The notes beneath the pieces were generated by a model. It did no database searches, had not been told where the DNA came from, and saw nothing but the letters and a program-made list of their open reading frames with translations. DNA of 64,000 nucleotides from Facklamia sp050409585 (GTDB lineage Bacteria; Bacillota; Bacilli; Lactobacillales; Aerococcaceae), in NCBI RefSeq assembly GCF_050409585.1, contig NZ_JBNUPE010000004.1, forward strand, positions 108,958 through 172,957, in the 5' to 3' direction. Below are positions 1 to 9,322 of the stretch, piece after piece; within the stretch, counting starts at the first letter, position 1; each line of letters starts with the position of its first letter. A program made the position numbers and the translations under genes.

Positions 1-1
1 T

Positions 2-1432
2 GATAGAGGAAAGTATCTAGGATTGACTCAAACCGACACACGAAATCCTGAAGGGGATTCCACAGGGTTAGACTATCTAAGTGAGTTGGGAGTGACCCAT
101 TTAGAATTTTTACCTCTTTTCGATTTTGACTCTATCGATGAAACCTTTGAGCAACCAAATGAATATAATTGGGGTTACGATCCTTATAACTACAATATTC
201 CAGAAGGCTCTTACGCAACAGATCCTTATGATCCTATTGTTAGAATTAAAGAATTAAAACAAATGATTCATGCTATTCATCAAAAAGGGATGCGTGTCAT
301 TATGGATGTTGTTTATAATCATGTCTACCAAGTTGAAAACCATCCTCTCCACTTAACAGTCCCGCACTATTATTTTCGCTATGACCAATCTGGACAGTTA
401 ACTAATGGCAGTGGCGTGGGAAATGATACAGCATCTGAACGTGTGATGATGCAAAAGTTCATCGTAGACTCTGTTCAATACTGGGCAAGTGAATTTCATA
501 TCGATGGATTTCGCTTTGATTTAATGGGTTTGCATGATATTGAGAGTTTAAAAGCTGTTCGAGAAGCTCTTGATGCAATTGACCCTAGTATAATTATTTT
601 AGGTGAGGGTTGGGATATGGCTAGTCCCATTCCACCAGATCAAAAAGCTAATTTAAATAATGCTTATAAAATGCCTAGAATAGCTCAATTTAATGATGGG
701 ATCCGAGAGGCTATAAAAGGGAATGATTTTAATCCTGAGGCAAGGGGGTTTATTAATGGTGCTTGGTACATGGAAGAACCACTAGTTAATAATTTTCTAG
801 CTCGCTATGATTCTGAAAAATTTAATAATCCCATGCAAGTGATTCAATATTGTGAAGCACACGATAATTATACACTCTATGATCGGTTAATGATGGCTGA
901 CCCTTATCATCTACCGGAAATTATTATAAAAAAACAGCAATTAGGATTGGCTTTAGTCTTGCTAGCCCAAGGGATTCCCTTTATTCATGCTGGTCAAGAA
1001 TTTTTAAGAAGCAAGCAAGGAGTCAGAGATTCTTATAACCGACCAGATGCTATTAATCAAATCGATTGGTCTCTAATGACTCAACATTGTAAAACGGTGG
1101 AATTCGTAAAGGGTTTAATTCAATTAAGAAAAGAAGAGCCTCTTCTACGCCAAACTAGCTATGAGAGCTTACGTTGTTCGACAGAAGTAATTCAAGCTTC
1201 AGACCAAATCATGGCGGTTCGTTATGCCGGTAAAAGCTATGATCTCTTGTTAATGTTTAATGGTGGTGAAGAATATGCGCACTTTAATGTTCCTTTAGGC
1301 AATTATACGATGTTAGTTTACGATGATGTTGTTGATCTTGAAGAAAATGAATATCTTAATCAAATTAAATCGATTAATTTGCTTCCATATTCAACGACGG
1401 TTATTAAACGTTTAAAAAAGAGAACAAAATAA
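2..1432 (+). CDS. pulA: Type I pullulanase, 3' part (5' end outside window)
   Basis: Debranching enzyme of glycoside hydrolase family 13 that cleaves alpha-1,6 bonds in pullulan, glycogen and limit dextrins. The frame is open from base 2 with family sequence (DRGKYLGLTQTDT), so the TTG at 23 is not a real start and roughly the first 200 residues lie upstream. Visible in the 476-residue fragment: YNWGYDP near residue 55, DVVYNHV near 102, GFRFDLMG with the nucleophile Asp near 173, GEGWD with the acid Glu near 202, and the later EAHDNYTLYDRL block. The C-terminal part is the usual beta domain. It acts on the same substrates as the glycogen phosphorylase at 53902-56187, though the two are not in one operon. 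A terminator follows immediately. Confidence 0.95.
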   Translation, partial: DRGKYLGLTQTDTRNPEGDSTGLDYLSELGVTHLEFLPLFDFDSIDETFEQPNEYNWGYDPYNYNIPEGSYATDPYDPIVRIKELKQMIHAIHQKGMRVIMDVVYNHVYQVENHPLHLTVPHYYFRYDQSGQLTNGSGVGNDTASERVMMQKFIVDSVQYWASEFHIDGFRFDLMGLHDIESLKAVREALDAIDPSIIILGEGWDMASPIPPDQKANLNNAYKMPRIAQFNDGIREAIKGNDFNPEARGFINGAWYMEEPLVNNFLARYDSEKFNNPMQVIQYCEAHDNYTLYDRLMMADPYHLPEIIIKKQQLGLALVLLAQGIPFIHAGQEFLRSKQGVRDSYNRPDAINQIDWSLMTQHCKTVEFVKGLIQLRKEEPLLRQTSYESLRCSTEVIQASDQIMAVRYAGKSYDLLLMFNGGEEYAHFNVPLGNYTMLVYDDVVDLEENEYLNQIKSINLLPYSTTVIKRLKKRTK

Positions 1433-1445
1433 ATATAATTCAAAA

Positions 1446-1481
1446 GAGCGTGAAGATTCCTTTTAATCCTTACGCTTTTTT
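1446..1481 (+). terminator. Rho-independent terminator after pullulanase
   Basis: An imperfect GC-containing stem (GCGTGAAGATT against AATCCTTACGC, with wobble pairs) is followed by a run of six T. It separates pulA from the glmS promoter. Confidence 0.75.
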
Positions 1482-1492
1482 GTGTGAAGTTT

Positions 1493-1521
1493 TTGACATT
1501 TAGTCGTGCTTAGTGTAAGTT
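1493..1521 (+). promoter_or_regulatory. Promoter of the glmS ribozyme leader
   Basis: A perfect -35 TTGACA at 1493-1498 is followed after 17 bases by TAAGTT at 1516-1521. Transcription would begin about 35-40 bases before the ribozyme cleavage site. Confidence 0.6.
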
Positions 1522-1559
1522 TAATAGGCTTTCAGAAAATATAAAAGGAGACTAAAATT

Positions 1560-1692
1560 GGATAGCGCCAGACCTATTGAAATAGGTGACGAGGATGAGT
1601 TTATCGAATTTTCGGCGGATGACTCAAGGCTGTGCAGTCTTTAAGAATAGTTAAAACAAGATCGCGAGAACTTGGACAGAGTCTATTCTATG
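1560..1692 (+). ncRNA. glmS ribozyme: glmS glucosamine-6-phosphate ribozyme/riboswitch
   Basis: Self-cleaving RNA that uses glucosamine-6-phosphate as cofactor and represses glmS by destabilising the cleaved mRNA. The conserved blocks are in the right order: AGCGCCAGA with the expected cleavage between A1564 and G1565, then TGACGAGGATGAGTTTATCG, TTCGGCGGATGACTC, GGCTGTGCAGTCTT, and GTTAAAACAAG followed by the closing stem ending near TCTATTC. The downstream gene is glmS, as expected. The exact 3' boundary is approximate. Confidence 0.95.
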
Positions 1693-1733
1693 CACCGAAA
1701 GCATAAAATATTGAAAGAAATGAGGCGTATTTT

Positions 1734-3524
1734 ATGTGCGGAATTGTTGGATTTATTGGTGAAGGAAATGTACAAAGAATTATACTTGATGGATTGGCAA
1801 AATTAGAATACCGTGGTTATGATTCGGCCGGACTTTATCTTTTAGATCAAGAAGGTAGGGGGCATCTTTTTAAAGAGAAAGGTAGAATTGCCGACCTTGA
1901 AAGGGCAATAAATCAAGAATTTAACTCTAGTATTGGTATTGGTCACACACGGTGGGCAACCCACGGTCCTGCTAATAGAGAAAATGCTCACCCCCATCAA
2001 TCTAATTCTGATCGCTTTACTTTAGTCCATAATGGTGTGATTGAAAACTATTTAGACTTAAAGAAAACTTACTTAAGTGAAGTATCATTAAAGTCACAAA
2101 CAGACACAGAAGTAATTGTTGCTTTAATTGCTTACTTCTCACAAGAAGGAATATCTACCAAAGAAGCATTAAAAAAGGTGCTTCAATTGATAGAAGGCTC
2201 TTATGCTATTGGATTAATTGATAAAGAAGACCCCACAACTCTTTATGCTGCTAAGAAAAAATCACCATTATTAGTGGGCATGGGAAACGATTTCAATGTA
2301 ATTGCATCGGATGCAATGGCAACGATTGATTTGACCAGTGAATATATTGAAATTCACGACGGTGAATTATTGATGATTCAATCGGATGGCATTTTAATTG
2401 AGGACTTATCGGGTCAAGTCATTGACCGTTCTTCTTATATTGCAGACTTAGATGCTAGTGATCTTGATAAAGGAACTTATCCGCACTATATGCTTAAAGA
2501 AATGGATGAGCAAGCTGCTGTAGTTCGTAAAAATATTCTTTATTATCAGAATCAAGATAGTGAATTTACTATTGAAGCTGACCTTTTATCTGAAATTAAG
2601 CAAGCGGATCGTCTTTATATTTTAGCTTGTGGGACTTCTTATCATGCAGGTTTAGTAGGTAAAGTGATGATTGAAGACTTGGCGAAAATACCAGTGGAAG
2701 TTCATCTTTCATCAGAGTTTTCTTATCACTTGCCGCTATTAAGTCAAAGACCTTTCTTTATATTTATTTCTCAATCAGGCGAAACAGCTGATAGTCGACA
2801 AGCTTTAGTGAAAGTCAATGAATTAAACTATCCATCTTTAACTATAACTAATGTCAAGGGATCTACTCTCTCGAGAGAATCGGATTATACACTTTTATTG
2901 AATGCAGGACCGGAAATTGCTGTGGCTTCTACAAAGGCTTATACAGCTCAATTAACAGTCTTAGCGATTTTAGCAGATGTTCTTGCAAGCCAAAAGGATT
3001 TCTCAATGAAACATGAGTTATCATTAGTTTCTCAAGCCATTGAAAGGGTTCTTACTCAAAAAGAGGCTTTAAATTCTTGGGTAAAAAATGGACTTGCAGA
3101 TAAAGTGCATGCTTTCTATTTAGGGCGTCATATGGATTATTTAGTAGCCATGGAAGCAGCTCTTAAACTAAAAGAAATCTCATACATTCACACCGAAGCT
3201 TTTGCTTCAGGAGAATTAAAACATGGAACAATTGCTTTAATAGAAGAGGGAACGCCTGTTACTGCATTAATAACTGACCCAGTAACAGCTTCCATTACGC
3301 GGTCTAGTTTAGAAGAAGTGAAAGCGCGCGGAGCCAAAACGTTTGTAATAGCAAGTGAACCATACGCAAGTGAAGGAGACTTTGTTCTTCCATCTGTGCA
3401 TCCGCTCTTAACTCCAATTGTGAGTGTGGTTGCTTGCCAAATGATTGCCTATTTAGCAACAGTTGAACGGGGGCTTGATGTAGATAAACCACGTAATTTA
3501 GCTAAATCGGTAACGGTGGAGTAA
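1734..3524 (+). CDS. glmS: Glutamine--fructose-6-phosphate aminotransferase (isomerizing)
   Basis: Makes glucosamine-6-phosphate from fructose-6-phosphate and glutamine, the first committed step to UDP-GlcNAc and peptidoglycan. 596 residues, the normal length. It starts MCGIVGFIG, so Cys2 becomes the N-terminal nucleophile of the glutaminase domain (about 1-240). Two SIS sugar-isomerase domains follow, with CGTSYHAG at about 299 and the SQSGET block, and the chain ends KSVTVE as in GlmS. The ATG follows a short purine-rich RBS after the ribozyme, which is the evident control. An amino-sugar PTS (49744-51228) lies far downstream. Confidence 0.98.
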   Translation: MCGIVGFIGEGNVQRIILDGLAKLEYRGYDSAGLYLLDQEGRGHLFKEKGRIADLERAINQEFNSSIGIGHTRWATHGPANRENAHPHQSNSDRFTLVHNGVIENYLDLKKTYLSEVSLKSQTDTEVIVALIAYFSQEGISTKEALKKVLQLIEGSYAIGLIDKEDPTTLYAAKKKSPLLVGMGNDFNVIASDAMATIDLTSEYIEIHDGELLMIQSDGILIEDLSGQVIDRSSYIADLDASDLDKGTYPHYMLKEMDEQAAVVRKNILYYQNQDSEFTIEADLLSEIKQADRLYILACGTSYHAGLVGKVMIEDLAKIPVEVHLSSEFSYHLPLLSQRPFFIFISQSGETADSRQALVKVNELNYPSLTITNVKGSTLSRESDYTLLLNAGPEIAVASTKAYTAQLTVLAILADVLASQKDFSMKHELSLVSQAIERVLTQKEALNSWVKNGLADKVHAFYLGRHMDYLVAMEAALKLKEISYIHTEAFASGELKHGTIALIEEGTPVTALITDPVTASITRSSLEEVKARGAKTFVIASEPYASEGDFVLPSVHPLLTPIVSVVACQMIAYLATVERGLDVDKPRNLAKSVTVE

Positions 3525-3656
3525 TTTATAAAAAAGATGAGAAATGACTGAGGTTTTATCCACAGAAATTTAATTAAAAAGTCATCTGAAGGTTCTGTTT
3601 TTTAAATCGAATAAACGCTATAATAGATAATGAAATATAAAATTAGGAGCGAATAA

Positions 3657-4562
3657 ATGAAACCGTCAATTTCAAAACTTCAGCTACAGGTGAAACCATG
3701 GGCACTTGCCTATTCCATCTTTATGGTTACTTTAGGCTGTCTCGTCTATGCTGCTGGGGTAAACAGTTTTGTAATCCCCAATCATTTTGGTAATGGTGGA
3801 GTGGCAGGTATCGCGATTATCTTAAAATATATCAAGGATATTCCTACTGGGACCACAAACCTCATTATAAATTCTTTTATTCTATTGATTGGTTATCGAT
3901 TTCTTGAAAAACGTACATTAATTTTTACAATTTATGCCATGATTGTAACCTCCTGGGCTTTAAACACTGTCTTTCCACCTGTTTTTATTTCAGAAAACCG
4001 GCTAATTTCGGCAATGGCAGGCGGAGTTGTAATGGGTATTGGTTTAGGATTAATTCTTAAAGGACATGGTTCTTCGGCTGGAACAGATATTATCGCCATG
4101 ATTTTAAAGAAATACCTTGGGATTAATTTTGCCACAGCTACCTTTTTATTAAACATGTCAATTGTCTTAGCTTCTGGGTTTGTTATAGGTGCTGAAAACA
4201 CTATTGTTACTATTTTTATGAAATTTTTAACCTCAGCTGCCTTAGAATTTGTTACGGATGGCTTTAGTCGTCGGAAGGCAATGTTAATTATTACTAAAGA
4301 ACCAGAACAAGTTTGTCAGATGATTACCGAAGAAATTGCAAGAGGGATCACTGTTTTCAGAGCTTATGGTTATTACACCCATAAGGAAAAAGAAGTGTTA
4401 TATATTGTTGTATCTAAACAGCAAGTGGTGAAAATAGAGCGACATATTGCTTCAATTGATCCAAATGCTTTTGTTACAGTTAGTGATGTTCAAGAAGTTA
4501 TTGGACAAGGATTTACTTTTTATAATCCTAATAATAAAAATCGCCGTTTTTACGATGAATAA
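3657..4562 (+). CDS. YitT family membrane protein (DUF161/DUF2179)
   Basis: 301 residues. The N-terminal two thirds carry five to six hydrophobic segments with the family look (GVNSFVIPNHFGNGGVAGIA; GGVVMGIGLGLILKGHGSSAGTDI). From about residue 215 a soluble DUF2179 domain follows (ITEEIARGITVFRAYGYYT). The family is widespread in Firmicutes with no agreed substrate; a transport role is only presumed. It is monocistronic: a TATAAT at 3619-3624 lies upstream and a terminator follows. The ATG is preceded by TTAGGAG. Confidence 0.9.
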   Translation: MKPSISKLQLQVKPWALAYSIFMVTLGCLVYAAGVNSFVIPNHFGNGGVAGIAIILKYIKDIPTGTTNLIINSFILLIGYRFLEKRTLIFTIYAMIVTSWALNTVFPPVFISENRLISAMAGGVVMGIGLGLILKGHGSSAGTDIIAMILKKYLGINFATATFLLNMSIVLASGFVIGAENTIVTIFMKFLTSAALEFVTDGFSRRKAMLIITKEPEQVCQMITEEIARGITVFRAYGYYTHKEKEVLYIVVSKQQVVKIERHIASIDPNAFVTVSDVQEVIGQGFTFYNPNNKNRRFYDE

Positions 4563-4571
4563 TAAAAGAAC

Positions 4572-4600
4572 TCGTCTTCAAAATTGGAAGGCGATTTTTT
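4572..4600 (+). terminator. Terminator after YitT gene
   Basis: Stem CGTCTTC/GGAAGGCG with one G-U pair and a short A-rich loop, followed by six T. Confidence 0.75.
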
Positions 4601-4685
4601 GGACGAGATAAAAATTAGAGTCAATTTTATAATACTGTGAGCTAATTATGCTATGTATTCTTTAATGAATGACGGAGGGAAAATG

Positions 4686-5054
4686 ATGATTAAAGTATAT
4701 GGTTTAAAGCAATGTTCAACTTGTCGCAAGATTATGAAGTATTTGCAGGAAAATGGTTTGGAATTGACTGAGATAGAAGATATTCGCGACAATCCCCCCT
4801 CTCTTTCGGAATTAAAAGTGGCTTATCAATCGACAGATGGCAATATTCGCAAAATGCTAAATACTTCTGGACAGGTCTACCGAGATATGAAATTAAAAGA
4901 CCGTTTAGATAGTATGTCTTCTGAAGAAGTTTTAAAGCTAATGAGTAAAAACGGTATGCTAATTAAAAGACCATTTTTAATTGAAAAAGAAAAGGCAAGT
5001 AGTGGTTCTAATTTAAAAATAATTAACCGAGTGTGGGAAATTAACAAAGCTTAA
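4686..5054 (+). CDS. ArsC/Spx family protein
   Basis: A 122-residue thioredoxin-fold protein of the ArsC/Spx/YffB superfamily. The N-terminus MIKVYGLKQCSTCRK gives a CxxC at Cys10 and Cys13, and the middle and C-terminal blocks (LNTSGQVYRD, LLIKRPFLI-like) fit. It could be a Spx-like redox regulator or a glutathione/mycothiol-independent reductase; sequence alone does not decide. GGAGG at 4674-4678 is seven bases from the ATG at 4686 and only four from the ATG at 4683, so I prefer 4686; an upstream in-frame ATG at 4653 lacks a proper RBS. Convergent with the next gene. Confidence 0.85.
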   Translation: MIKVYGLKQCSTCRKIMKYLQENGLELTEIEDIRDNPPSLSELKVAYQSTDGNIRKMLNTSGQVYRDMKLKDRLDSMSSEEVLKLMSKNGMLIKRPFLIEKEKASSGSNLKIINRVWEINKA

Positions 5055-5060
5055 AACATA

Positions 5061-5099
5061 AAAAGAGGTTATCAACTATATAGTGATAGCCTCTTTTTT
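5061..5099. terminator. Bidirectional terminator
   Basis: AAAAGAGGTTATCA pairs with TGATAGCCTCTTTTTT around a ten-base loop. A- and T-runs on opposite sides let it serve both convergent genes. Confidence 0.8.
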
Positions 5100-5700
5100 A
5101 AAAGAATGATGTTAACCAATGTAAAATATAAGTTGTTCCAAAACCATAACAAGCTAAGGAAACAGGTTTGCCAAATAGCAAGGATAAAATGAAGTACTTG
5201 CGAGTCATAGTAGTGATTCCAGCTCCATAACAGAGAATATCAGCTGGCGAGAAGGGAAAAAACATTAAAAAAGTAAAAAGCCAATTTCCCATGTTTTTTC
5301 TTTCGTAAAGTCTGATCATTTTACCATAAGACTTATCGCCGAGTATGGCTCGGACAGTAGGTTTTCCATATCTTCTACCAATCCAAAAGTTGACCCAAGA
5401 TCCGAGATAGATGGGTAACAAATTGAGGACGAAACCCCAAAAGGGACCAAAGGCTAAGATTCCGATGGGAATAGTAATCGCTCCCGGCATAACTGGAATA
5501 ATGGTTTGGGCTATCTGAATGATAATAAAAATCAAGGGCGCCCAAAAGCCAAAACCTTTAATCATTACTAGCATTTTTCTCTCGTCGGTAAAAACACCTG
5601 CTTGAATTCCCCACATAACTAATATGAAAGTAACTATGAGTCCCAAAATATTGAGGAAATGCATCCATTTTCGGGTTAAAATTTGTCTTTTTTCATCCAT
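5098..5700 (-). CDS. TVP38/TMEM64 (VTT/SNARE-associated) family membrane protein
   Basis: 200 residues with five to six hydrophobic segments. The VTT core is recognisable from AITIPIGILAFGPFWGF through GSWVNFWIGRRYGK to the FLMFFPFSPADILCYGAG block. Relatives of this superfamily (DedA, TVP38) act in membrane lipid carrier or lipid handling and sometimes in selenite or metal phenotypes, but the substrate here is unknown. The ATG has GAGGAG upstream on the minus strand. Two further TVP38 proteins lie in the operon at 19137-20490, so this block has three. Confidence 0.85.
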   Translation of the reverse strand: MDEKRQILTRKWMHFLNILGLIVTFILVMWGIQAGVFTDERKMLVMIKGFGFWAPLIFIIIQIAQTIIPVMPGAITIPIGILAFGPFWGFVLNLLPIYLGSWVNFWIGRRYGKPTVRAILGDKSYGKMIRLYERKNMGNWLFTFLMFFPFSPADILCYGAGITTMTRKYFILSLLFGKPVSLACYGFGTTYILHWLTSFF

Positions 5701-5789
5701 CGGGTCACACTCCTCAAAAACATTTTAACATATGTTGATGATATGACAATCATAGATGAAAATTAACCAAAATCAGACAGACTTAAGTC

Positions 5790-6725
5790 TTAATTAATTG
5801 ATTGATCGGACTGAAAAGGTTCAACCGATAATTGATAGTTACGAATATAATTGATAAAGTTTTTAACGGATTCAGGAAGGTGTGTATTTTTACGATAAAC
5901 CAAGTAAAAGTTTCGTATAGAATTCACTCCTTCAATATCGAAGGTTAAAACTTCTTTATGTTTCACATCAGGCTGAACAGCTAGCTCTGATAGAATGGAA
6001 ATCCCAACCCCCAACTTAATAAATTGTTTTATCGTTTCATTATTATTTACTTCAAAAACTTTATTCAGTTTGAGTGGATCGATATCCAACTCTCTCAGTA
6101 TCAATGCTGATTCTTTAAGTGTTCCTGAACCTTCCTCGCGAGTAATGAAAGGTTTTTCTAAGATCTTCTTAATTGGATAAGCTGTTTCTTTATATTGTAT
6201 GAATTCTTGATTATAAGGGGTAACAATGACTAATTTATCCGAAAAGAGCTTCTCAAAAGTCAAGTTACTATTCATCGATTGAGAGCCAACAATACCAATA
6301 TTTAAAGACCCTAGGGCAATATCATTAATAATATCAATGGTATCACTTTGGTGAAGGGAGACCCGCATCTCTTTATTATCTTTGGCAAATTCCGAAAGAG
6401 CTAACGGAAGAAGATAAGAAGCAGCAATGGATGAGGCACCGATTGTGATTTCATGGTTGTTTCTTTGAGAAAAGGTGGTTTCAATGTTACGTGACATTTT
6501 TAATAAGGATTGTGCGTACTTATAAAATTCCTGTCCTTGGGTAGTTAATTCATGGCTTTTAGTTGTGCGTGAAATTAATTCGATGCCTAATTCATTTTCC
6601 AATTGTTTAATGTGCAAAGAGACAGTTGGTTGAGAGAGGTAGAGTTGGTTAGCAGCTTCTGAAAAACTACCCCATTCTACTATTGTTATAAAGGTTTGGA
6701 TTTGTTTTAATTCCACAAAAGTCAC
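5790..6725 (-). CDS. LysR family transcriptional regulator
   Basis: 311 residues. The N-terminal winged helix (about 5-64: LKQIQTFITIVEWGSFSEAA, LSQPTVSLHIKQLENELG) is followed by a periplasmic-binding-protein-like effector domain (ITIGASSIAASYLLP, VGSQS, FITREEGSGT). It resembles CysL/CysB-type regulators of sulfur metabolism in general form, but the effector cannot be told. The start is uncertain: GTG at 6725 has only a weak RBS, and another GTG four codons later is equally possible. It sits beside a cysteine desulfurase, and a good LysR-type box lies upstream of the rhodanese at 8169. Confidence 0.9.
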   Translation of the reverse strand: MTFVELKQIQTFITIVEWGSFSEAANQLYLSQPTVSLHIKQLENELGIELISRTTKSHELTTQGQEFYKYAQSLLKMSRNIETTFSQRNNHEITIGASSIAASYLLPLALSEFAKDNKEMRVSLHQSDTIDIINDIALGSLNIGIVGSQSMNSNLTFEKLFSDKLVIVTPYNQEFIQYKETAYPIKKILEKPFITREEGSGTLKESALILRELDIDPLKLNKVFEVNNNETIKQFIKLGVGISILSELAVQPDVKHKEVLTFDIEGVNSIRNFYLVYRKNTHLPESVKNFINYIRNYQLSVEPFQSDQSIN

Positions 6726-6820
6726 TACTTTCTGATATCGATTTAATATTGATTTTTGATTTTAAGGTGAGAGAGGTATTTATTAGAAAAAATAATAAAT
6801 AATTGTCGAATCGTTTAAAA

Positions 6821-7969
6821 TTACTCAGATAGATCTTTTTGAATGTCTTTAAGACATTCAACGGCGACCATGAGGTCTTCTTTTTTCGTATAATGCGATA
6901 GTGAGAATCGCACAACTCCTTGTTCCTTGGTTCCTAATGCTTCATGCATTAAAGGAGCACAGTGACCACCACCTCGTGTTATAATTTCAGCTCGGCCAAT
7001 CAGTTCTTCAACTACGATGGCCGAGTCAAAATCGCCTAGATTAATTGAAAGAATTCCACAGCGGTCTACAGTAGGATTAAAATGACCATAAAATTTTATT
7101 TGGGGAATGGATTGAAGTTCCTTATAAAAGATGTTTAAGAGATTCCTTTCATAATCTCTTACTTTATTCACTCCATAATCAATTAAATAATTTACACCTG
7201 CTGCAAGACCAGCAATTCCATGACTATTTAAAGTTCCGGCTTCTAAGCGTGAGGGGTAATCAAGAGGTTGATGATGACTAAAGGTATCAATGCCTGTTCC
7301 ACCTGATTTTAGTGGATGAATCTCTACATCTGGGTGAACATATATACCACCAGTTCCTTGCGGACCTAAAAGACTTTTATGTCCTGTAAAACAAAGAACA
7401 TCTATGTCCAAAGCTTCTACGTCGATAGGTATACAGCCAATTGTCTGTGAGGCATCTACAATACCTAAAAGATTGTGTTGGTGTAGAATTTGAGTGATTT
7501 CCTTGATCGGATTAATGTCACCAGTAACATTGGAAGCATGAGTGATGACCATTCCTTTAGTGTTGCTTTGAATGGTATTATTTACTGTTGCCGGATCAAT
7601 AATTCCTTTCGAATTGATGCCTAAAATAGTCAGTTCAAGACCATTTTCTTCTAGTTCATAGAGAGGTCTTAGAACGGAATTATGTTCCATGACAGTCGTA
7701 ATAACATGGTCACCTTTCTTAAATAATCCTTTAATAACTGTATTTAAACTATCTGTAGCGTTATGAGTGAAAATTATTTGCCGAGGGTCTTTGCCGTTAA
7801 TCAATTGATTCAAAGATTGACGGGCTTGAAAAATGCTTCGAGAAGCTTGCATGGCTGAATCCGAAGAACCTCTGCCAGCATTGCCAGAATGCTGAATGGC
7901 GTCAATGACCGCATCAATGACTACTTGAGGTTTATTTAGGGAAGTGGCTGCATTATCTAAATAAATCAT
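6821..7969 (-). CDS. Class V aminotransferase-fold cysteine desulfurase (EF2568/TIGR01977 type)
   Basis: PLP enzyme of 382 residues. It shows the NifS-like signature: DNAATS at the N-terminus, HNATDSLN near 69, Asp172 in the DASQ block, PLP Lys198 in FTGHKSLLGPQG, and the catalytic Cys337 in GGGHCAPLMH. The closest described family I recognise is the EF2568 type, known from the Enterococcus faecalis selenium locus near selD. Expected activity is removal of S (or Se) from cysteine (or selenocysteine) to give a persulfide or perselenide. GAGGAG precedes the ATG on the minus strand. The LysR gene lies 95 bases downstream on the same strand. Confidence 0.88.
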   Translation of the reverse strand: MIYLDNAATSLNKPQVVIDAVIDAIQHSGNAGRGSSDSAMQASRSIFQARQSLNQLINGKDPRQIIFTHNATDSLNTVIKGLFKKGDHVITTVMEHNSVLRPLYELEENGLELTILGINSKGIIDPATVNNTIQSNTKGMVITHASNVTGDINPIKEITQILHQHNLLGIVDASQTIGCIPIDVEALDIDVLCFTGHKSLLGPQGTGGIYVHPDVEIHPLKSGGTGIDTFSHHQPLDYPSRLEAGTLNSHGIAGLAAGVNYLIDYGVNKVRDYERNLLNIFYKELQSIPQIKFYGHFNPTVDRCGILSINLGDFDSAIVVEELIGRAEIITRGGGHCAPLMHEALGTKEQGVVRFSLSHYTKKEDLMVAVECLKDIQKDLSE

Positions 7970-8062
7970 AAGATCTTCTCCTCTTTAAAATTTATATTAT
8001 CATTCCCATTATATCTTAATAGATAAGGGCCTTCATGGTTAATTTGAATTGATATCGCTTTC

Positions 8063-8077
8063 ATCAGTTATTCTGAT
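8063..8077. promoter_or_regulatory. Candidate LysR-type operator
   Basis: ATCAG-N5-CTGAT is a perfect inverted repeat that satisfies the T-N11-A LysR box. It lies in the divergent gap between the cysteine desulfurase and the rhodanese, about 90 bases before the rhodanese start. Binding by the LysR protein at 5790-6725 is inference. Confidence 0.5.
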
Positions 8078-8168
8078 AAATGCTCAAGGCTGTTCTAACA
8101 AAGCTTGTCGGTGCATATTTGAAGTGATATGATTAGCCAGTAAAAAAATATATATAAGGAGGTGTCTT

Positions 8169-9248
8169 ATGAAAAAAATGTTTTCATGGTTGATGTTGAC
8201 TGTATTATTTGTTGGGCTTATGCAACCATTTGCTAGAATTAATGCTGAAGATGAAGTTGAAGAAAACACTACCGAAGCTTCAAGTGAGGAGCAATACCCT
8301 GTCGATCCGGACAAACAAGTTTATGTTGATGCAGAATGGATTAAAAATGTCTTAGATGGTAATTCAGACATTGAAAAATATGTATTGGCGGAAGTCACTT
8401 GGGGCGAAGCCGATGCAAGTCCAGATTATTTGAGAAAACACTTGCCTGGAGCGATTCATATTAATACGGATTCGGTTGAAGAGGGTCCTGTATGGAATTT
8501 GCGATCTGCCGAAGAAATTGAAGAATCTTTATTAAAATATGGGATTGATAAAGATACGACGTTGATTTTATATGGACCTGATACAGGTGTAGACCGTGTA
8601 GCTTATGCTGCATTGTACACAGGAGTTGAATCCGTTAAAATTCTAGATGGCGGCTTAGCTATTTGGGAAGCAGCAGGTTACGAAATAGAAGAAGGTGAAG
8701 TGGTCCCTGCAGCTGTTAAAGAATTTGGAGTCGAAGTGCCTGCTCATTCTGAATATCTTATATCTTTAGATGATACTGTGGATGCTTTAACTAATAATGA
8801 CAACTTTCGCTTAGTCTCTCTACGTTCTGAAAATGAATGGTTAGGTATAGAATCAGGATACTCTTATATTCCTAAAGCGGGAGAACCTAAAGGAGCAGTT
8901 TGGGGACGTCCATTATTGAGGGGCTCTGGAGAAGCTAATAGTTCAGGAATGGAAGATTTTAAAAATGAAGACGGTACAAATAAAAGCTTCGATGAGATTT
9001 TGGCTTTTTGGCAAGAAGAAGGTTTTGATGTTGAAAATGATTTAACCTTTTATTGTGGAACTGGTTGGAGATCTAGCCTTCCATTCTTGTTGATGTATGA
9101 GCGGGGTTTAGATGTTACCATGTTTGATGGTGGATGGAATGAATGGCAAATGAATGATGATTTGGAAGTTCAAATTGGTGATCCTCAATCAGATTCGGTA
9201 AAATATAAAACAGTTGGAGATTTAGAAGAAGGAAAAGAAACCAATTAG
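8169..9248 (+). CDS. Exported tandem-rhodanese sulfurtransferase (YnjE-like)
   Basis: 359 residues with a clear signal peptide (MKKMFSWLMLTVLFVGL to about residue 26, ending INA). A first rhodanese-like domain (about 45-170) has YGPDTG where the active Cys loop should be, so it is probably inactive. The C-terminal domain carries FYCGTGWRSS with Cys296 as the likely persulfide carrier. The arrangement of an exported multi-domain rhodanese beside ynjBCD-like genes matches E. coli YnjE. RBS AAGGAGG is seven bases from the ATG. A terminator separates it from the ABC genes, which may be co-transcribed by read-through. The substrate, sulfur or selenium, is not shown by the sequence. Confidence 0.9.
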   Translation: MKKMFSWLMLTVLFVGLMQPFARINAEDEVEENTTEASSEEQYPVDPDKQVYVDAEWIKNVLDGNSDIEKYVLAEVTWGEADASPDYLRKHLPGAIHINTDSVEEGPVWNLRSAEEIEESLLKYGIDKDTTLILYGPDTGVDRVAYAALYTGVESVKILDGGLAIWEAAGYEIEEGEVVPAAVKEFGVEVPAHSEYLISLDDTVDALTNNDNFRLVSLRSENEWLGIESGYSYIPKAGEPKGAVWGRPLLRGSGEANSSGMEDFKNEDGTNKSFDEILAFWQEEGFDVENDLTFYCGTGWRSSLPFLLMYERGLDVTMFDGGWNEWQMNDDLEVQIGDPQSDSVKYKTVGDLEEGKETN

Positions 9249-9271
9249 AAAGCATCTTCAAAAATACAAGG

Positions 9272-9306
9272 AAGCGTGCTCGCCATTGACGACGAGCATG
9301 CTTTTT
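9272..9306 (+). terminator. Terminator/attenuator between rhodanese and ABC operon
   Basis: AGCGTGCTCG pairs with CGAGCATGCT, followed by five T; the next gene starts only about 17 bases later with AAGGAG. No separate promoter is obvious after it, so partial read-through is likely. Confidence 0.65.
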
Positions 9307-9322
9307 ATTAAGGAGAATATTA

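Noticed and set aside
4686..5054. Arsenate reductase as a firm call
   Set aside because: CxxC at the N-terminus is shared with Spx and YffB types; no ars genes adjoin.
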